Below, one piece after another: positions 42,946-51,461 of a stretch of DNA of 64,000 nt. The number at the start of each line of letters is the position of its first letter. Position 1 is the first letter of the stretch. The notes below the pieces were generated by a model that was given only the letters and a program-made list of their open reading frames with translations, ran no database searches and was not told where the DNA came from. A program made the translations under genes and the position numbers. Source of the DNA: Marinibaculum sp040216765 (GTDB taxonomy: Bacteria; Pseudomonadota; Alphaproteobacteria; Ferrovibrionales; Ferrovibrionaceae); contig JAVJON010000028.1 of the NCBI GenBank assembly GCA_040216765.1, positions 79,332-143,331 of the forward strand, given 5' to 3'.

Positions 42946-43809
42946 TTGACCGATCCCACCCTGTCGCTGCTGCTGTCCGGACAGCCGCGGTTCAGCGCTT
43001 TCGGCGAACTCCCCGGCGCACCGGTGCGCAACTTCTTCATGACCGGGGCAGTGGACCTGCTTGCGCGGGGGCGAACGCAGCCCCTGCGCATCCTGGAGAT
43101 CGGCGCCTGGGTCGGCGCCTCGGCCGCGTCCTGGTCGGAAGCGCTGGACCGGTTCCACCCGCCCGGCGGCTCCATCGTCTGTGTCGATCCCTGGACCCCT
43201 TATCCGATCGAGAACGACTTCCACCCGGAGGCCTTCCTGGCGCAGTACCGGCAGGCACTGGAAAGCGATCTGGCCTATCGGTTGTTCCGCCACAATGTCG
43301 GCCTGTTGAACCACCCCGTCGTGGCGATCCGGAGCAAGAGCACGGATGCCCTGCCATTGCTGCAGCAGGGGGCGTTCGACCTGGTCTATATCGACGGCGA
43401 TCACACCTATGACAGCTGCCGTTTCGACATCGAACAGGGCAGGCGCCTGGTGGCCCCCGGCGGCCTCCTGTGCGGCGACGACCTGGATCTGACCCTGGCG
43501 GAGGCGGATCGTGCCTTCGTCGAAGCGAACAGGCAGAAGCAGCCGGCTGTCGATCCGCAGGGGCGGAATTTCCATCCCGGCGTGACCCTGGCCGTGGGCG
43601 AGGCCTTTGCCGAGGTCGGGAACTTTCTGGGCTTCTGGGGCGTGAAGCGCACCGCGACCGGCTTCGCGCCGATGGTGCTGGACGGCGCCCGCGGCTTCGT
43701 GCCGTCCTTCTTCAATGCCGCGGCGCGGGAGGAGGTGCGGCGGGCCCTGGGCGCATGGAGCGAACGGATGCAGCCGGGCTCCGCGCCGGCGCAGCCGGCG
43801 GCCCGCTGA
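42946..43809 (+). CDS. Class I SAM-dependent methyltransferase
   Basis: A 287-residue Rossmann-fold methyltransferase. Motif I is LRILEIGAWVGASAASW and the acidic loop at the end of strand 2 is IVCVDPWTPY. DLVYIDGDHTYDSC and LVAPGGLLCGDDLDLT follow as later strands. The form resembles cephalosporin-hydroxylase-like and TylF-like methyltransferases. I choose TTG 42946 because GCGAGG lies 5 bases before it and homology begins there. The next in-frame ATG upstream (42760) would run into the divergent gene. It is convergent with the TPR-oxygenase gene. Confidence 0.72.
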   Translation: MTDPTLSLLLSGQPRFSAFGELPGAPVRNFFMTGAVDLLARGRTQPLRILEIGAWVGASAASWSEALDRFHPPGGSIVCVDPWTPYPIENDFHPEAFLAQYRQALESDLAYRLFRHNVGLLNHPVVAIRSKSTDALPLLQQGAFDLVYIDGDHTYDSCRFDIEQGRRLVAPGGLLCGDDLDLTLAEADRAFVEANRQKQPAVDPQGRNFHPGVTLAVGEAFAEVGNFLGFWGVKRTATGFAPMVLDGARGFVPSFFNAAAREEVRRALGAWSERMQPGSAPAQPAAR

Positions 43810-43827
43810 CAGGGTCTGTCCGTCCGG

Positions 43828-45189
43828 TCAGCGCCACTGGCTGGCCGCGACACCGTCCCCCGGCGCGTCGAACAGGAAGGTCAGGTTCAGGCGGCGCCGG
43901 TCGAAACCCTCCCGGAAGCGGAACGGCTCGGTGCGGTGCGGCGCGCGGCCGTCGAACAGCACCAGCCGGTTGCCGCGATAGGGAATGATCCGCGACGGCG
44001 GCGCGGTGTCGCGCAGCCAGGCCCGCAGCCGGCCCGCCGGGCCGTTCACCTCGGCGAACGGCCAGTCCGGCGGCACCTGCGCGTCGTAGAGCTGCAGCCC
44101 GCCGCCGGACAGGCAGGCATCGGTCTCGGTCAGCCAGAGATTGGCACTGACCGCGCCGACATCGGCATGGATCTCCGTGCCGGACCCGGTCGCGGCATAG
44201 CTGTAGCCCCAGACCTGTGCCAGCCGCAGATCGCCCAGCCGGCGCGGCAGGGCGGCCTGCAGCGCCCCGGCAACCTGCAGCAGCAGGGGCTGCGCCAGCC
44301 CCTCCTCGAGATAGGCGCCGACATGGCCGCCATGGTCCTTGGCCTCGAACCAGATCGTGCTTCCCCGCAGGAAGCGCCGGAGCTTCCGCAGGGCCTCCGG
44401 CGCCAGCAGGTCGTCGATGACGGCAGGCCGCTCGCCCTGCCGGTCGGCCTCGGCCAGCGCCTCGGTCGCCGCATCGCTCAGCGGGCTGCCGGTCACCGCC
44501 CGCCCGTCGGCCAGCAGCACCAGGCGGTTGAAGCAACCGGCGGCCGCCCCGAGGTCGCCGTCGGAGAGCTGGTGCAGGCGCATCTCGTCTTCCGGCAGCC
44601 GCACGGCCAGCGCCGCCAGCGCGCCGATCCAGGCATCGGCTTCCGGCCCGAGCAGCCGTTGCCCGCGCAGCCAGCGCAACTGCGCCAGGTCATGGGCGAG
44701 CTTCGGTCCGTTCGCGCGCCGCAGCGCCAGGCGCTCGTCGCGGTCCAGGATGGCGGAGGGATCCTGCGGGCAGCCGCGGCGCAGCCGCAGGGCCTCTTCC
44801 CAGGCGACGCAGGCTTCCGGCAGCCGGCCCTGGCGCTTCAGGGCCAGGCCCAGGTTGTTCCAGAGCGCCGCCACCTCCGGCGCGACGCGCAGCGCCGTCT
44901 CGAAGCGGGCGATCGCCTCGTCCCAGTTGCCCTGCTTCAGGGCCAGGCCGCCCTGCGCGATCAGCAGTTCCGGTTCGGCGAAGCCGCTTGTGGCGGCGCG
45001 GCCGTAGAACCCTTCGGCATCCGCGAACGCCCCCTCCTCCTCGGCTGCGACGCCCCGGAAGAACAGCGCCCAGCCGTTGTCCGGCTGCTGCGCCAGGGCC
45101 GCGTCGTAGAGCGGTATCGCGGCCCTGCGGTCGCCCGCCTGGTGACGCGCCACGGCCTGCTGCAGGAGGGCGAACGGTTCATTGTGCAT
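43828..45189 (-). CDS. TPR-repeat protein with C-terminal 2OG-Fe(II) oxygenase domain
   Basis: A 453-residue protein. Residues 1-150 contain tetratricopeptide repeats (e.g. GWALFFRGVAAEEEGAFADAEGFYG, AALWNNLGLALKRQGRLPEA). Residues 240-453 are a prolyl-hydroxylase-like oxygenase with iron ligands in GTEIHADVGAVSANLW and FDGRAPHRTEPFRF, and an Arg for 2-oxoglutarate. Such TPR-oxygenases hydroxylate or modify proteins or peptides. It ends 18 bases from the methyltransferase gene, which points the other way. Confidence 0.8.
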   Translation of the reverse strand: MHNEPFALLQQAVARHQAGDRRAAIPLYDAALAQQPDNGWALFFRGVAAEEEGAFADAEGFYGRAATSGFAEPELLIAQGGLALKQGNWDEAIARFETALRVAPEVAALWNNLGLALKRQGRLPEACVAWEEALRLRRGCPQDPSAILDRDERLALRRANGPKLAHDLAQLRWLRGQRLLGPEADAWIGALAALAVRLPEDEMRLHQLSDGDLGAAAGCFNRLVLLADGRAVTGSPLSDAATEALAEADRQGERPAVIDDLLAPEALRKLRRFLRGSTIWFEAKDHGGHVGAYLEEGLAQPLLLQVAGALQAALPRRLGDLRLAQVWGYSYAATGSGTEIHADVGAVSANLWLTETDACLSGGGLQLYDAQVPPDWPFAEVNGPAGRLRAWLRDTAPPSRIIPYRGNRLVLFDGRAPHRTEPFRFREGFDRRRLNLTFLFDAPGDGVAASQWR

Positions 45190-45301
45190 CTGCGAACTCA
45201 CGATTGCCGGCCATGCGCGCATCTCTAAGCTGCAGGATGAACAAGGCCGCCCGCTGCCGGCCGGTAGCGGATCGGGCGGGGCATCCCAGGAGGGCAAGCA
45301 T

Positions 45302-48300
45302 ATGGCGTTTCGGATCTCGGTGGACACGGGCGGCACCTTCACCGACGTGGTTGTGGCCGATGCCGCGGGTGCGCTGCGCATCGGCAAGGCGCTGACCACG
45401 CCGGACCGGATCTTCGACGGCATGGGCGCCGCGCTGGACAATGTGGCCGCCGAGATGGGCCTGGACCGCGGCCGGCTGCTGGCCGATGCCGACCTCTTCG
45501 TCTATGGCACCACCCGGGCGACCAACGCCATCGTCGAGCGCAAGACGGCGAAGACCGCGCTGCTGGTCACCGACGGCTTCCCCGACGTGCTGGTGCTGAA
45601 GGAGGGCGGCCGCTTCCACGCCCATCGCTGGGACGTGCCCTACCCGAAACCCTATATCCCGCGGCGCTACACCTTCGAGGTGCCGGAGCGGATCAGCTCC
45701 GAGGGCGAGGTCGACACCCCGCTCGACGAGGCGGCGGTCCGGCGGATCCTGGAAGGGCTGAAGGCGCGGAATTTCGAGGCGATCGCCGTCTGTTTCCTCT
45801 GGTCGGTGATGAACCCGGTGCACGAGGCCCGCGTCGGCGAGCTGATCGAGGAGGTGATGCCCGGCACCGCCTTTACCCTGTCGCATCGCCTGAACCCGGT
45901 GATCCGGGAATATCGCCGCGCCTCGGCGACCGCCATCGATGCCTCGCTCGGGCCGCTGATGCGGCGTCACCTGGCGCAGATGGAGGAGGATCTGCGCGCC
46001 GCCGGCTATGGCGGCGAACTCCTGATCTCGACCTCCTTCGGCGGGGTGATGCATGTCGAGGATGTCGCCGCGCGGCCGATCTTCCTGACCAAGTCCGGGC
46101 CGGCGATGGCGCCGGTCGCCGGCCTGACCTATGCCGAAGCCGAGGGCATGGGCAGCTCGATCATCGTCTGCGATGCCGGCGGCACGACCTTCGACGTCTC
46201 CCTGGTGCAGGGGGGCGAGGTGAAGTTCAGCCGGGAGACCTGGCTGGGCCCGCGCTACCAGGGCGAATGCCTGGGCATGTCCTCGGTGGACGTGCGCTCG
46301 ATCGGCGCCGGCGGCGGCTCCATCGCCTGGATCGATTCCGGCGGCCTGCTGCGGGTCGGCCCGCACAGTGCAGGCGCGATGCCGGGCCCGGCCTGCTATG
46401 GCCAGGGCGGCACCGAGGCGACGGTGACCGACGCCGCCGCGGTGCTCGGCTACCTGGACCCGGACTATTTCCTCGGCGGCCGGATGACCCTGGACCTGGC
46501 GGCGGCCCGCACCGCGGTCGGCCGTCTGGCGGAGGAGCTCGGCCAGGGGCTGGAGCAGGCCGCCGCGGGCATCCTGTCGGTCGCCAACGAGCATATGGTC
46601 AAGGCGATCGAGGAGATCACCGTCAACCAGGGCATCGACCCGAAGGAGAGCGTGATCGTCGCGGGCGGCGGCTCCTGCGGCTTCAACGTGATGCCGATCG
46701 CGCGGGAGCTGGGCTGCGCCAGGGTGATCCTGCCGCGCACCGCGTCCGCCCTGTCGGCCTGCGGCGCGCAATATTCCGACATCGTCTTCGAGCATACCGG
46801 CACCTTCGTCGCGCGCACCGACGCTTTCGACTTCGATGGCGCCAACGCCGTGCTGGCGGCGCTGGACGGCGAGATTGCCGGCTTCGCGGAGTCGGTGAAG
46901 GCGCGCGGCGTCACCGACCATCGCCTGACCTACACCGTCGAGGCCCGCTACCTCTACCAGGTCTGGGAACTGGAGGTGACCCTGCCGAAGGGGCGCTTCG
47001 ACGGCCCCGATGACGTCAAGGCGCTGGAGGCGGCGTTCCACGAGGCGCATGAGCGGGTGTTCTCGGTGAAGGAGCCCGGCGCCACGGTGGAATGCCTGAA
47101 CTGGAAGCTGCGCTTCTCCGCCCGCATGGATACCGCCCGGCCGGCACAGGCGGACGCGGCGGCGGCCAGCACGCCGGCGCCGCAGAAGCACCGCCAGGGC
47201 TTTTTTGCCGCCACCGGCGCGGTCGACATGCCGGTCTATCTGGGCCGGGAGCTGCAGCCCGGCGCACAGATCGCCGGCCCGGCGGTGATCGAGGAACCGA
47301 CCACCACCGTGGTGGTCTATCCCGGCATGCGGGCGGAGGTTTCCGCCCATGGCAGCTATGTCCTGCATCCGCTGGAGGCGAAGGCCGAGGAACTGGAACC
47401 CGCGGCGCCGGCCCTTGCCGCCGGCCCGCTGGACGGCGTCACCATGGCGGTGATGGCGAACCGGCTGGACGCCATCGTGCGCGACATGTCGAACACCATG
47501 CTGCGCGCCGGGCGCTCCGCCGTGATCAACCAGGCGCGCGACTTCTCCTGCTCCATCGTCACCGGCGACAACCGGCTGCTGTCGATCGCCGAGGGGCTGC
47601 CGGTGCATATCTTCGGCGCGCACCTGCAGGCCCGCTCGATGACCGAGCTGCACAAGGTGCGCGAGGGCGATGCCTATCTGCACAACGACGTCTATATGGG
47701 CAATACCCATGCCGCCGACCACACCATCCTGGTGCCGGTTTTCGCCAATGGCGAACACCTGTTCACCGCCAGCGCGAAGGCGCACCAGGCCGATATCGGC
47801 AATTCGATCCCGACCACCTACTACGCCGATGCCTTCGACATCTATGCCGAGGGCGCGCTGGTCTTCCCCTGCGTGAAGGTGCAGCAGGACTTTACCGACA
47901 TCGACGACGTGATCCGGATGTGCCGGCGCCGGATCCGCATCCCGGACCAGTGGTACGGCGACTACCTGGCAATGATCGGGTCCGCCCGCACCGGGGAGCG
48001 GCGGCTGAAGGACTTCATCGACCATTATGGCAACGACATGGTCCGCCGCTTCGTCGAGGAATGGTTCGACTATTCCGAGCGCCGCATGGTCAGCGCCATC
48101 GCCAAGCTGCCCGCCGGCACGGTGGAGAACCATACCGCGCACGATCCCACCCCGGCGGTGCCCGACGGCATTCCGGTGAAGGCGGTGCTGACCATCGAGC
48201 CGGAGGCCGGGAAGATCACCGTCGACCTGCGCGACAATCCCGACTGCCTGGATTGCGGCCTCAACCAGTCCGAGGCCTGTGCGGTGAACAACACCGTGAC

Positions 48301-49192
48301 CGGCGTGTTCAACTGCGTCGACTGGGACGTGCCGCAGAATTCCGGCTCGCTGCGCCGGATCGACATCCAGCTGCGCGAGAACTGCGTGGTGGGGATCCCG
48401 CAATTCCCGCATTCCTGCTCGATGGCGACCACCAACCTGGCCGACCGGCTGATCAACGTCACGCAATCCGCCTTCGCCAAGTTCGGCGAGGGCTATGGCC
48501 TGGCCGAGGGCGGCAACTCGATCGGCGCGGCCAATGCCGTGGTGTCCGGCCAGGACTTCCGGCGCGGCGGCGCGCCCTATATCAACCAGCTGTTCCTGGG
48601 GACCAATGGCGGGCCGGGCGGCCCCTCGGCCGATGGCTGGGTGACCTACCTGCTGCCCTGCTGCAGCGGGCTGATCTATCGCGACTCCATCGAACTGGAC
48701 GAGATCAAGCATCCGCTGGACGTGCGCTCGCAGCGGCTGATGCCCGATACCGGCGGGGCGGGCCGCCATCGCGGCGCGCCGGGGCTGGAGGTGGTCTACG
48801 GCACCAAGCAGCTGCCGATGACCGTGGTGGTGCCCTCGGACGGGCAGCACAACCCGCCGAAGGGGGTGCTGGGCGGCCTGCCCGGCGCCGCCGCGGAGAC
48901 CTGGAAGATCGCCGGCAATGGCGAGCGCGCGAAGCAGCCGAACGTCGCGATCATCACCCTGCAGCCCGGCGAGTTCGTGCTGGGCCGCGACAATGGCGGC
49001 GGCGGCTATGGCAGCCCGCTGGACCGCGACCCGGCGGCCGTCTGCGAGGATGTGCTGGAACGCTGGATCACCCCGCAGGCGGCGAACGACGTCTATGGCG
49101 TGGTGCTGACCGGCGCGGCCGATGACGACAGCCTGGCGGTGGACGAAGGCGCAACCGAGAGGCGACGGGCGGCGCTGCGGGCGGCGGAGTAG
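45302..49192 (+). CDS. Fused hydantoinase A/B (oxoprolinase-family) enzyme
   Basis: A 1296-residue ATP-dependent amidohydrolase-type protein with the HyuA and HyuB halves in one chain, as in eukaryotic 5-oxoprolinase. Residues 1-690 are HyuA: ATP-binding start FRISVDTGGTFTDVVVAD, a second phosphate site IVCDAGGTTFDVSLVQGG and DVRSIGAGGGSIAW. Residues 710-1240 are HyuB: NTMLRAGRSAVINQARDFSC, NDVYMGNTHAADHT, and SCSMATTNLADR. It may cleave N-methylhydantoin, 5-oxoproline or similar cyclic amides, or be a carboxylase relative. The start follows GGAGGGCAAGCAT. It stands without partners. Confidence 0.87.
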   Translation: MAFRISVDTGGTFTDVVVADAAGALRIGKALTTPDRIFDGMGAALDNVAAEMGLDRGRLLADADLFVYGTTRATNAIVERKTAKTALLVTDGFPDVLVLKEGGRFHAHRWDVPYPKPYIPRRYTFEVPERISSEGEVDTPLDEAAVRRILEGLKARNFEAIAVCFLWSVMNPVHEARVGELIEEVMPGTAFTLSHRLNPVIREYRRASATAIDASLGPLMRRHLAQMEEDLRAAGYGGELLISTSFGGVMHVEDVAARPIFLTKSGPAMAPVAGLTYAEAEGMGSSIIVCDAGGTTFDVSLVQGGEVKFSRETWLGPRYQGECLGMSSVDVRSIGAGGGSIAWIDSGGLLRVGPHSAGAMPGPACYGQGGTEATVTDAAAVLGYLDPDYFLGGRMTLDLAAARTAVGRLAEELGQGLEQAAAGILSVANEHMVKAIEEITVNQGIDPKESVIVAGGGSCGFNVMPIARELGCARVILPRTASALSACGAQYSDIVFEHTGTFVARTDAFDFDGANAVLAALDGEIAGFAESVKARGVTDHRLTYTVEARYLYQVWELEVTLPKGRFDGPDDVKALEAAFHEAHERVFSVKEPGATVECLNWKLRFSARMDTARPAQADAAAASTPAPQKHRQGFFAATGAVDMPVYLGRELQPGAQIAGPAVIEEPTTTVVVYPGMRAEVSAHGSYVLHPLEAKAEELEPAAPALAAGPLDGVTMAVMANRLDAIVRDMSNTMLRAGRSAVINQARDFSCSIVTGDNRLLSIAEGLPVHIFGAHLQARSMTELHKVREGDAYLHNDVYMGNTHAADHTILVPVFANGEHLFTASAKAHQADIGNSIPTTYYADAFDIYAEGALVFPCVKVQQDFTDIDDVIRMCRRRIRIPDQWYGDYLAMIGSARTGERRLKDFIDHYGNDMVRRFVEEWFDYSERRMVSAIAKLPAGTVENHTAHDPTPAVPDGIPVKAVLTIEPEAGKITVDLRDNPDCLDCGLNQSEACAVNNTVTGVFNCVDWDVPQNSGSLRRIDIQLRENCVVGIPQFPHSCSMATTNLADRLINVTQSAFAKFGEGYGLAEGGNSIGAANAVVSGQDFRRGGAPYINQLFLGTNGGPGGPSADGWVTYLLPCCSGLIYRDSIELDEIKHPLDVRSQRLMPDTGGAGRHRGAPGLEVVYGTKQLPMTVVVPSDGQHNPPKGVLGGLPGAAAETWKIAGNGERAKQPNVAIITLQPGEFVLGRDNGGGGYGSPLDRDPAAVCEDVLERWITPQAANDVYGVVLTGAADDDSLAVDEGATERRRAALRAAE

Positions 49193-49249
49193 CGCGTCGC
49201 GGCGGCGGCCGTCTATGATCCTGCGGTGCCGGATGCCGGAGGATCTGTC

Positions 49250-49729
49250 ATGACCCATGTCCACCGCCTGCTGTCGCCGTTGATCCTGGCCTGCCTGCCC
49301 CTGCCGGGCATGGCCGCTGCGACGGATGCCGCCCCGCCCGCGCTGCGCATCACCGTCGGAGTCTATTTCGAGAAGGATGGCCAATACCTGGAGCAGCCGC
49401 AGGAGCTGGTCTTCGAGACCGGCATGGCCTGCTTCGTCTGGTCCCGCCAGAGCCCCGGGCACGATACGCTGGAGGGGGCGAAGGGGCTTGCAGCCGTCGA
49501 TTCGCCCCACCTGCACTACAATGCCGCCGGGCAGACGTCGTTCGTCGATGGCATCTTCCGATGGACCGAGTACGGCCCGGAGCATGACGAGGCGGCGGTC
49601 CGCGAGCGGTGCGCGGCCGACCGCGACGGCGAGAGCGGGAAGTGGGTCAGCGAGACCGACTATTTCCGCGAGCAGCACTACGACCGGCCGCCCTATTTCC
49701 TGAGGATCAAATCGGTGGCGCCGCGCTGA
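49250..49729 (+). CDS. Secreted protein of unknown function
   Basis: A 159-residue protein with a signal peptide (about 1-23, LSPLILACLPLPGMAAA). The mature part has no motif I recognise. It contains ITVGVYFEKDGQYLEQPQEL, one Cys in FETGMACFVWSRQ and another near the end, CAADRDGES, so a disulfide is possible. The C terminus is aromatic (DYFREQHYDRPPYFLRIK). The ATG follows GGAGGATCTGTC. It is convergent with the cytochrome c gene, 31 bases away, and shares no obvious operon. Confidence 0.65.
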   Translation: MTHVHRLLSPLILACLPLPGMAAATDAAPPALRITVGVYFEKDGQYLEQPQELVFETGMACFVWSRQSPGHDTLEGAKGLAAVDSPHLHYNAAGQTSFVDGIFRWTEYGPEHDEAAVRERCAADRDGESGKWVSETDYFREQHYDRPPYFLRIKSVAPR

Positions 49730-49760
49730 GCGTCCGGCCGGCCGGTGTCCGCCGATGCCG

Positions 49761-50258
49761 TCAGTCGCTGCCGGCCGCTGCCGCGTTGATCCGGTCATGC
49801 TGTTCCCGCACCCGCTCCGGCCATCTGCTCTTGATGAACGAGAGCGTGTCCAGGATCTCGCGATCGGTCAGGATGCCGTCATAGCCCGGCATGTCGCTCT
49901 GATAGCCGCCGCCGACCAGCGCGGCGGGGCCCTGCTTCGTCAGTGCGAAGAGCTGGCTGTCGGAATGGTGCCAGGTATGGCCGCCGGCATCGTGCGGCGG
50001 TGCCGGCAGGCGGCCATCGGGCTTGCGCCGCCGCCAGTTCTCCTGGCCCTCCAGCGCCGCGCCGTGGCAGCTCGCGCAATGGGTGGCATAGAGCGCCGCG
50101 CCGCGCGCGACCGCCGCCGGGTCGTCGGGTGCGAGGGCGATGCGGGGGGTGTCGTCGACGGTGGCGCCGCCGGTCTGCGGGCCGAACGCCCAGAGCGCGA
50201 GGCCGGCCGCGATGGCCGCCGCGCCGCCCAGCGCGGCAAGGATGTGCTTTGTCTTCAT
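49761..50258 (-). CDS. Membrane-anchored or secreted c-type cytochrome
   Basis: A 165-residue monoheme cytochrome c. The hydrophobic N terminus is about 7-27. The heme site CASCH (C61, C64, H65) is within ALYATHCASCHGAAL, and the axial Met is in SDMPGYDGILTDREI. The sequence between shows WRRRKPDGRLPAPPHDAGGH, which resembles the small cytochromes of copper and oxygen-related loci. It is the last gene of a minus-strand group behind the Fnr-like box; a hairpin lies between it and the upstream gene. Confidence 0.85.
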   Translation of the reverse strand: MKTKHILAALGGAAAIAAGLALWAFGPQTGGATVDDTPRIALAPDDPAAVARGAALYATHCASCHGAALEGQENWRRRKPDGRLPAPPHDAGGHTWHHSDSQLFALTKQGPAALVGGGYQSDMPGYDGILTDREILDTLSFIKSRWPERVREQHDRINAAAAGSD

Positions 50259-50285
50259 GTCGGTTCCGTCCAACGGGTCCGGGAA

Positions 50286-50303
50286 GCATGCGCGCGGGCA
50301 TGC
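50286..50303 (-). promoter_or_regulatory. Hairpin before the cytochrome gene
   Basis: GCATGC (50286-50291) and GCATGC (50298-50303) pair around a 6-base loop in the 62-base gap between the small Cys/Pro-rich gene and the cytochrome start. It could shape cytochrome translation or simply be a chance stem. Confidence 0.35.
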
Positions 50304-50320
50304 CGGCGGGGTCGGCGGAG

Positions 50321-50662
50321 TCAGGCCTGTGGCGGTTGCAGGGGCGGCGGCCAGGAGACCGGCGGCGCGGGGCCGGCGGACGGCCCGGTCGCCGGGACCC
50401 CGCGCACCGGCGAAAGCGCCGGCGCGTCGGCCAGGGTGGCCACCTGGCAGAAGGCAATGCAGCAGCCGGGCGCGCCGGCCATGGTTGCGGCACTTTCGAT
50501 CCTGCCCTCCGGGCAGGGATGCCCGCCGGCCGCCGACGCGGTTTCGCCAGCCGGTGCCGGACCGGCCTCCAATGACAGCGGGGTGCCGCCGGCCCAGGCG
50601 CTTCCGAGCATGGCCAGGGCCAGCGCGGCGGCGGCGATTGCGCCTCGGATGCGGGATAGCAT
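50321..50662 (-). CDS. Small secreted Cys-rich protein with proline-rich C terminus
   Basis: A 113-residue protein with a signal peptide (about 1-24, IAAAALALAMLGSAWA). The mature part has the cysteine motifs HPCPEG and APGCCIAFC (a CxxxC), and the last residues are proline-rich (PPVSWPPPLQPPQA). It has no catalytic motif. The arrangement recalls CutF-like proteins, where a Cys motif and a C-terminal proline stall relay copper to the downstream gene. That comparison is tentative. It lies between the His-rich gene and the cytochrome gene. Confidence 0.6.
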   Translation of the reverse strand: MLSRIRGAIAAAALALAMLGSAWAGGTPLSLEAGPAPAGETASAAGGHPCPEGRIESAATMAGAPGCCIAFCQVATLADAPALSPVRGVPATGPSAGPAPPVSWPPPLQPPQA

Positions 50663-50738
50663 GGCGATCCTCGGAAGGGCGAGAGCCTCTGCCCCGTCCG
50701 GAGCAGGCCGGCAGGCTAGCCTGCCGGGGCGGCAGATG

Positions 50739-51365
50739 TCATCTGCCGGGCGGCGCGCCCTGGTGGCCATGGACATGCGCACCGCGGGCGATCGCCAGGT
50801 GATGGGCCTGGTGATGCGCGCCGGTCGCCATCAGCCCGAAGAAGCCCAGGCCGCGGATCCGCGCGACCTCGCCCGGCTCCCCGGCGGCGACGACCAGGAT
50901 CGCATCGGCGCCGTCCAGTTCCGCCCGGGCCGTCCAGCCCGGCATCCGGTCCAGCTCCGCCGCATGGGCCGGCACCATTGTCCGGACCGCCTCGCCGGTG
51001 CGACCGGCGCCGGACACCCGGATCCGCAGGCCGCCCGGGGCCGGCTCCTCGACCGCCACCGCCCGCATCGTCAGTTCGTCCATGTCGACGAGGTGGCGGC
51101 GCAGCGCGCCCAGGTCGACCTTCTGCCAGTCCGTCGCCGGATCGGCCTGCAGGATCGCCACGATCTCCGCCAGCGCGGCAAAGGCGGACTGGCCGGGCTC
51201 CACAGGCTGGGCATGTGGGCCATGCGCCTGGCCGTGATGCGGCATATCCCCCGCGGCGGAGGCGGGGCCGCCGGCGAAACCGGCTGCCAGGGCCAGGGCC
51301 AGGGCGAGGAGCAGGGCAGGGAGCGTTCCGCCGCCCCGGCCCGTCCGGTGCGTTGTTGCTGTCAT
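50739..51365 (-). CDS. His-rich secreted protein, putative metal binder
   Basis: A 208-residue protein. A signal peptide (about 15-38, LLLALALALAAGFAGG) is followed by the histidine-rich MPHHGQAHGPH. A conserved-looking helical core follows (GQSAFAALAEIVAILQADPATDWQKVD) with ALRRHLVDMDELTM. A second histidine-rich tail, GAHHQAHHLAIARGAHVHGH, ends it. Histidine clusters at both ends imply metal binding, possibly copper. It is the first gene of the minus-strand group and divergent from the Crp/Fnr gene, with an Fnr-like palindrome between them. Confidence 0.7.
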   Translation of the reverse strand: MTATTHRTGRGGGTLPALLLALALALAAGFAGGPASAAGDMPHHGQAHGPHAQPVEPGQSAFAALAEIVAILQADPATDWQKVDLGALRRHLVDMDELTMRAVAVEEPAPGGLRIRVSGAGRTGEAVRTMVPAHAAELDRMPGWTARAELDGADAILVVAAGEPGEVARIRGLGFFGLMATGAHHQAHHLAIARGAHVHGHQGAPPGR

Positions 51366-51422
51366 GGCGCGATCCTTCCATTGCGTGATGGAGGCATCTT
51401 GGCGCCGCGGGCCGGCAGGTCA

Positions 51423-51438
51423 TATGATCCGGATCATA
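51423..51438. promoter_or_regulatory. Fnr/Dnr-like palindrome between divergent genes
   Basis: TATGATCCGGATCATA is a perfect 16-bp palindrome containing TGAT-N4-ATCA, the core of Fnr-type sites (TTGAT-N4-ATCAA). It is 24 bases upstream of the Crp/Fnr gene's ATG and 58 bases upstream of the divergent His-rich gene. It probably binds the Crp/Fnr protein encoded beside it. Confidence 0.7.
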
Positions 51439-51461
51439 GAAGCCGCCGGAGCCGCCCGATC

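Noticed and set aside
45179..49798. A minus-strand open frame of 1539 codons opposite the HyuA-HyuB gene
   Set aside because: It is Gln/His/Arg/Ala-rich and lacks domains. It mirrors a long real gene in GC-rich DNA, and the plus-strand frame has clear family motifs and a ribosome site.
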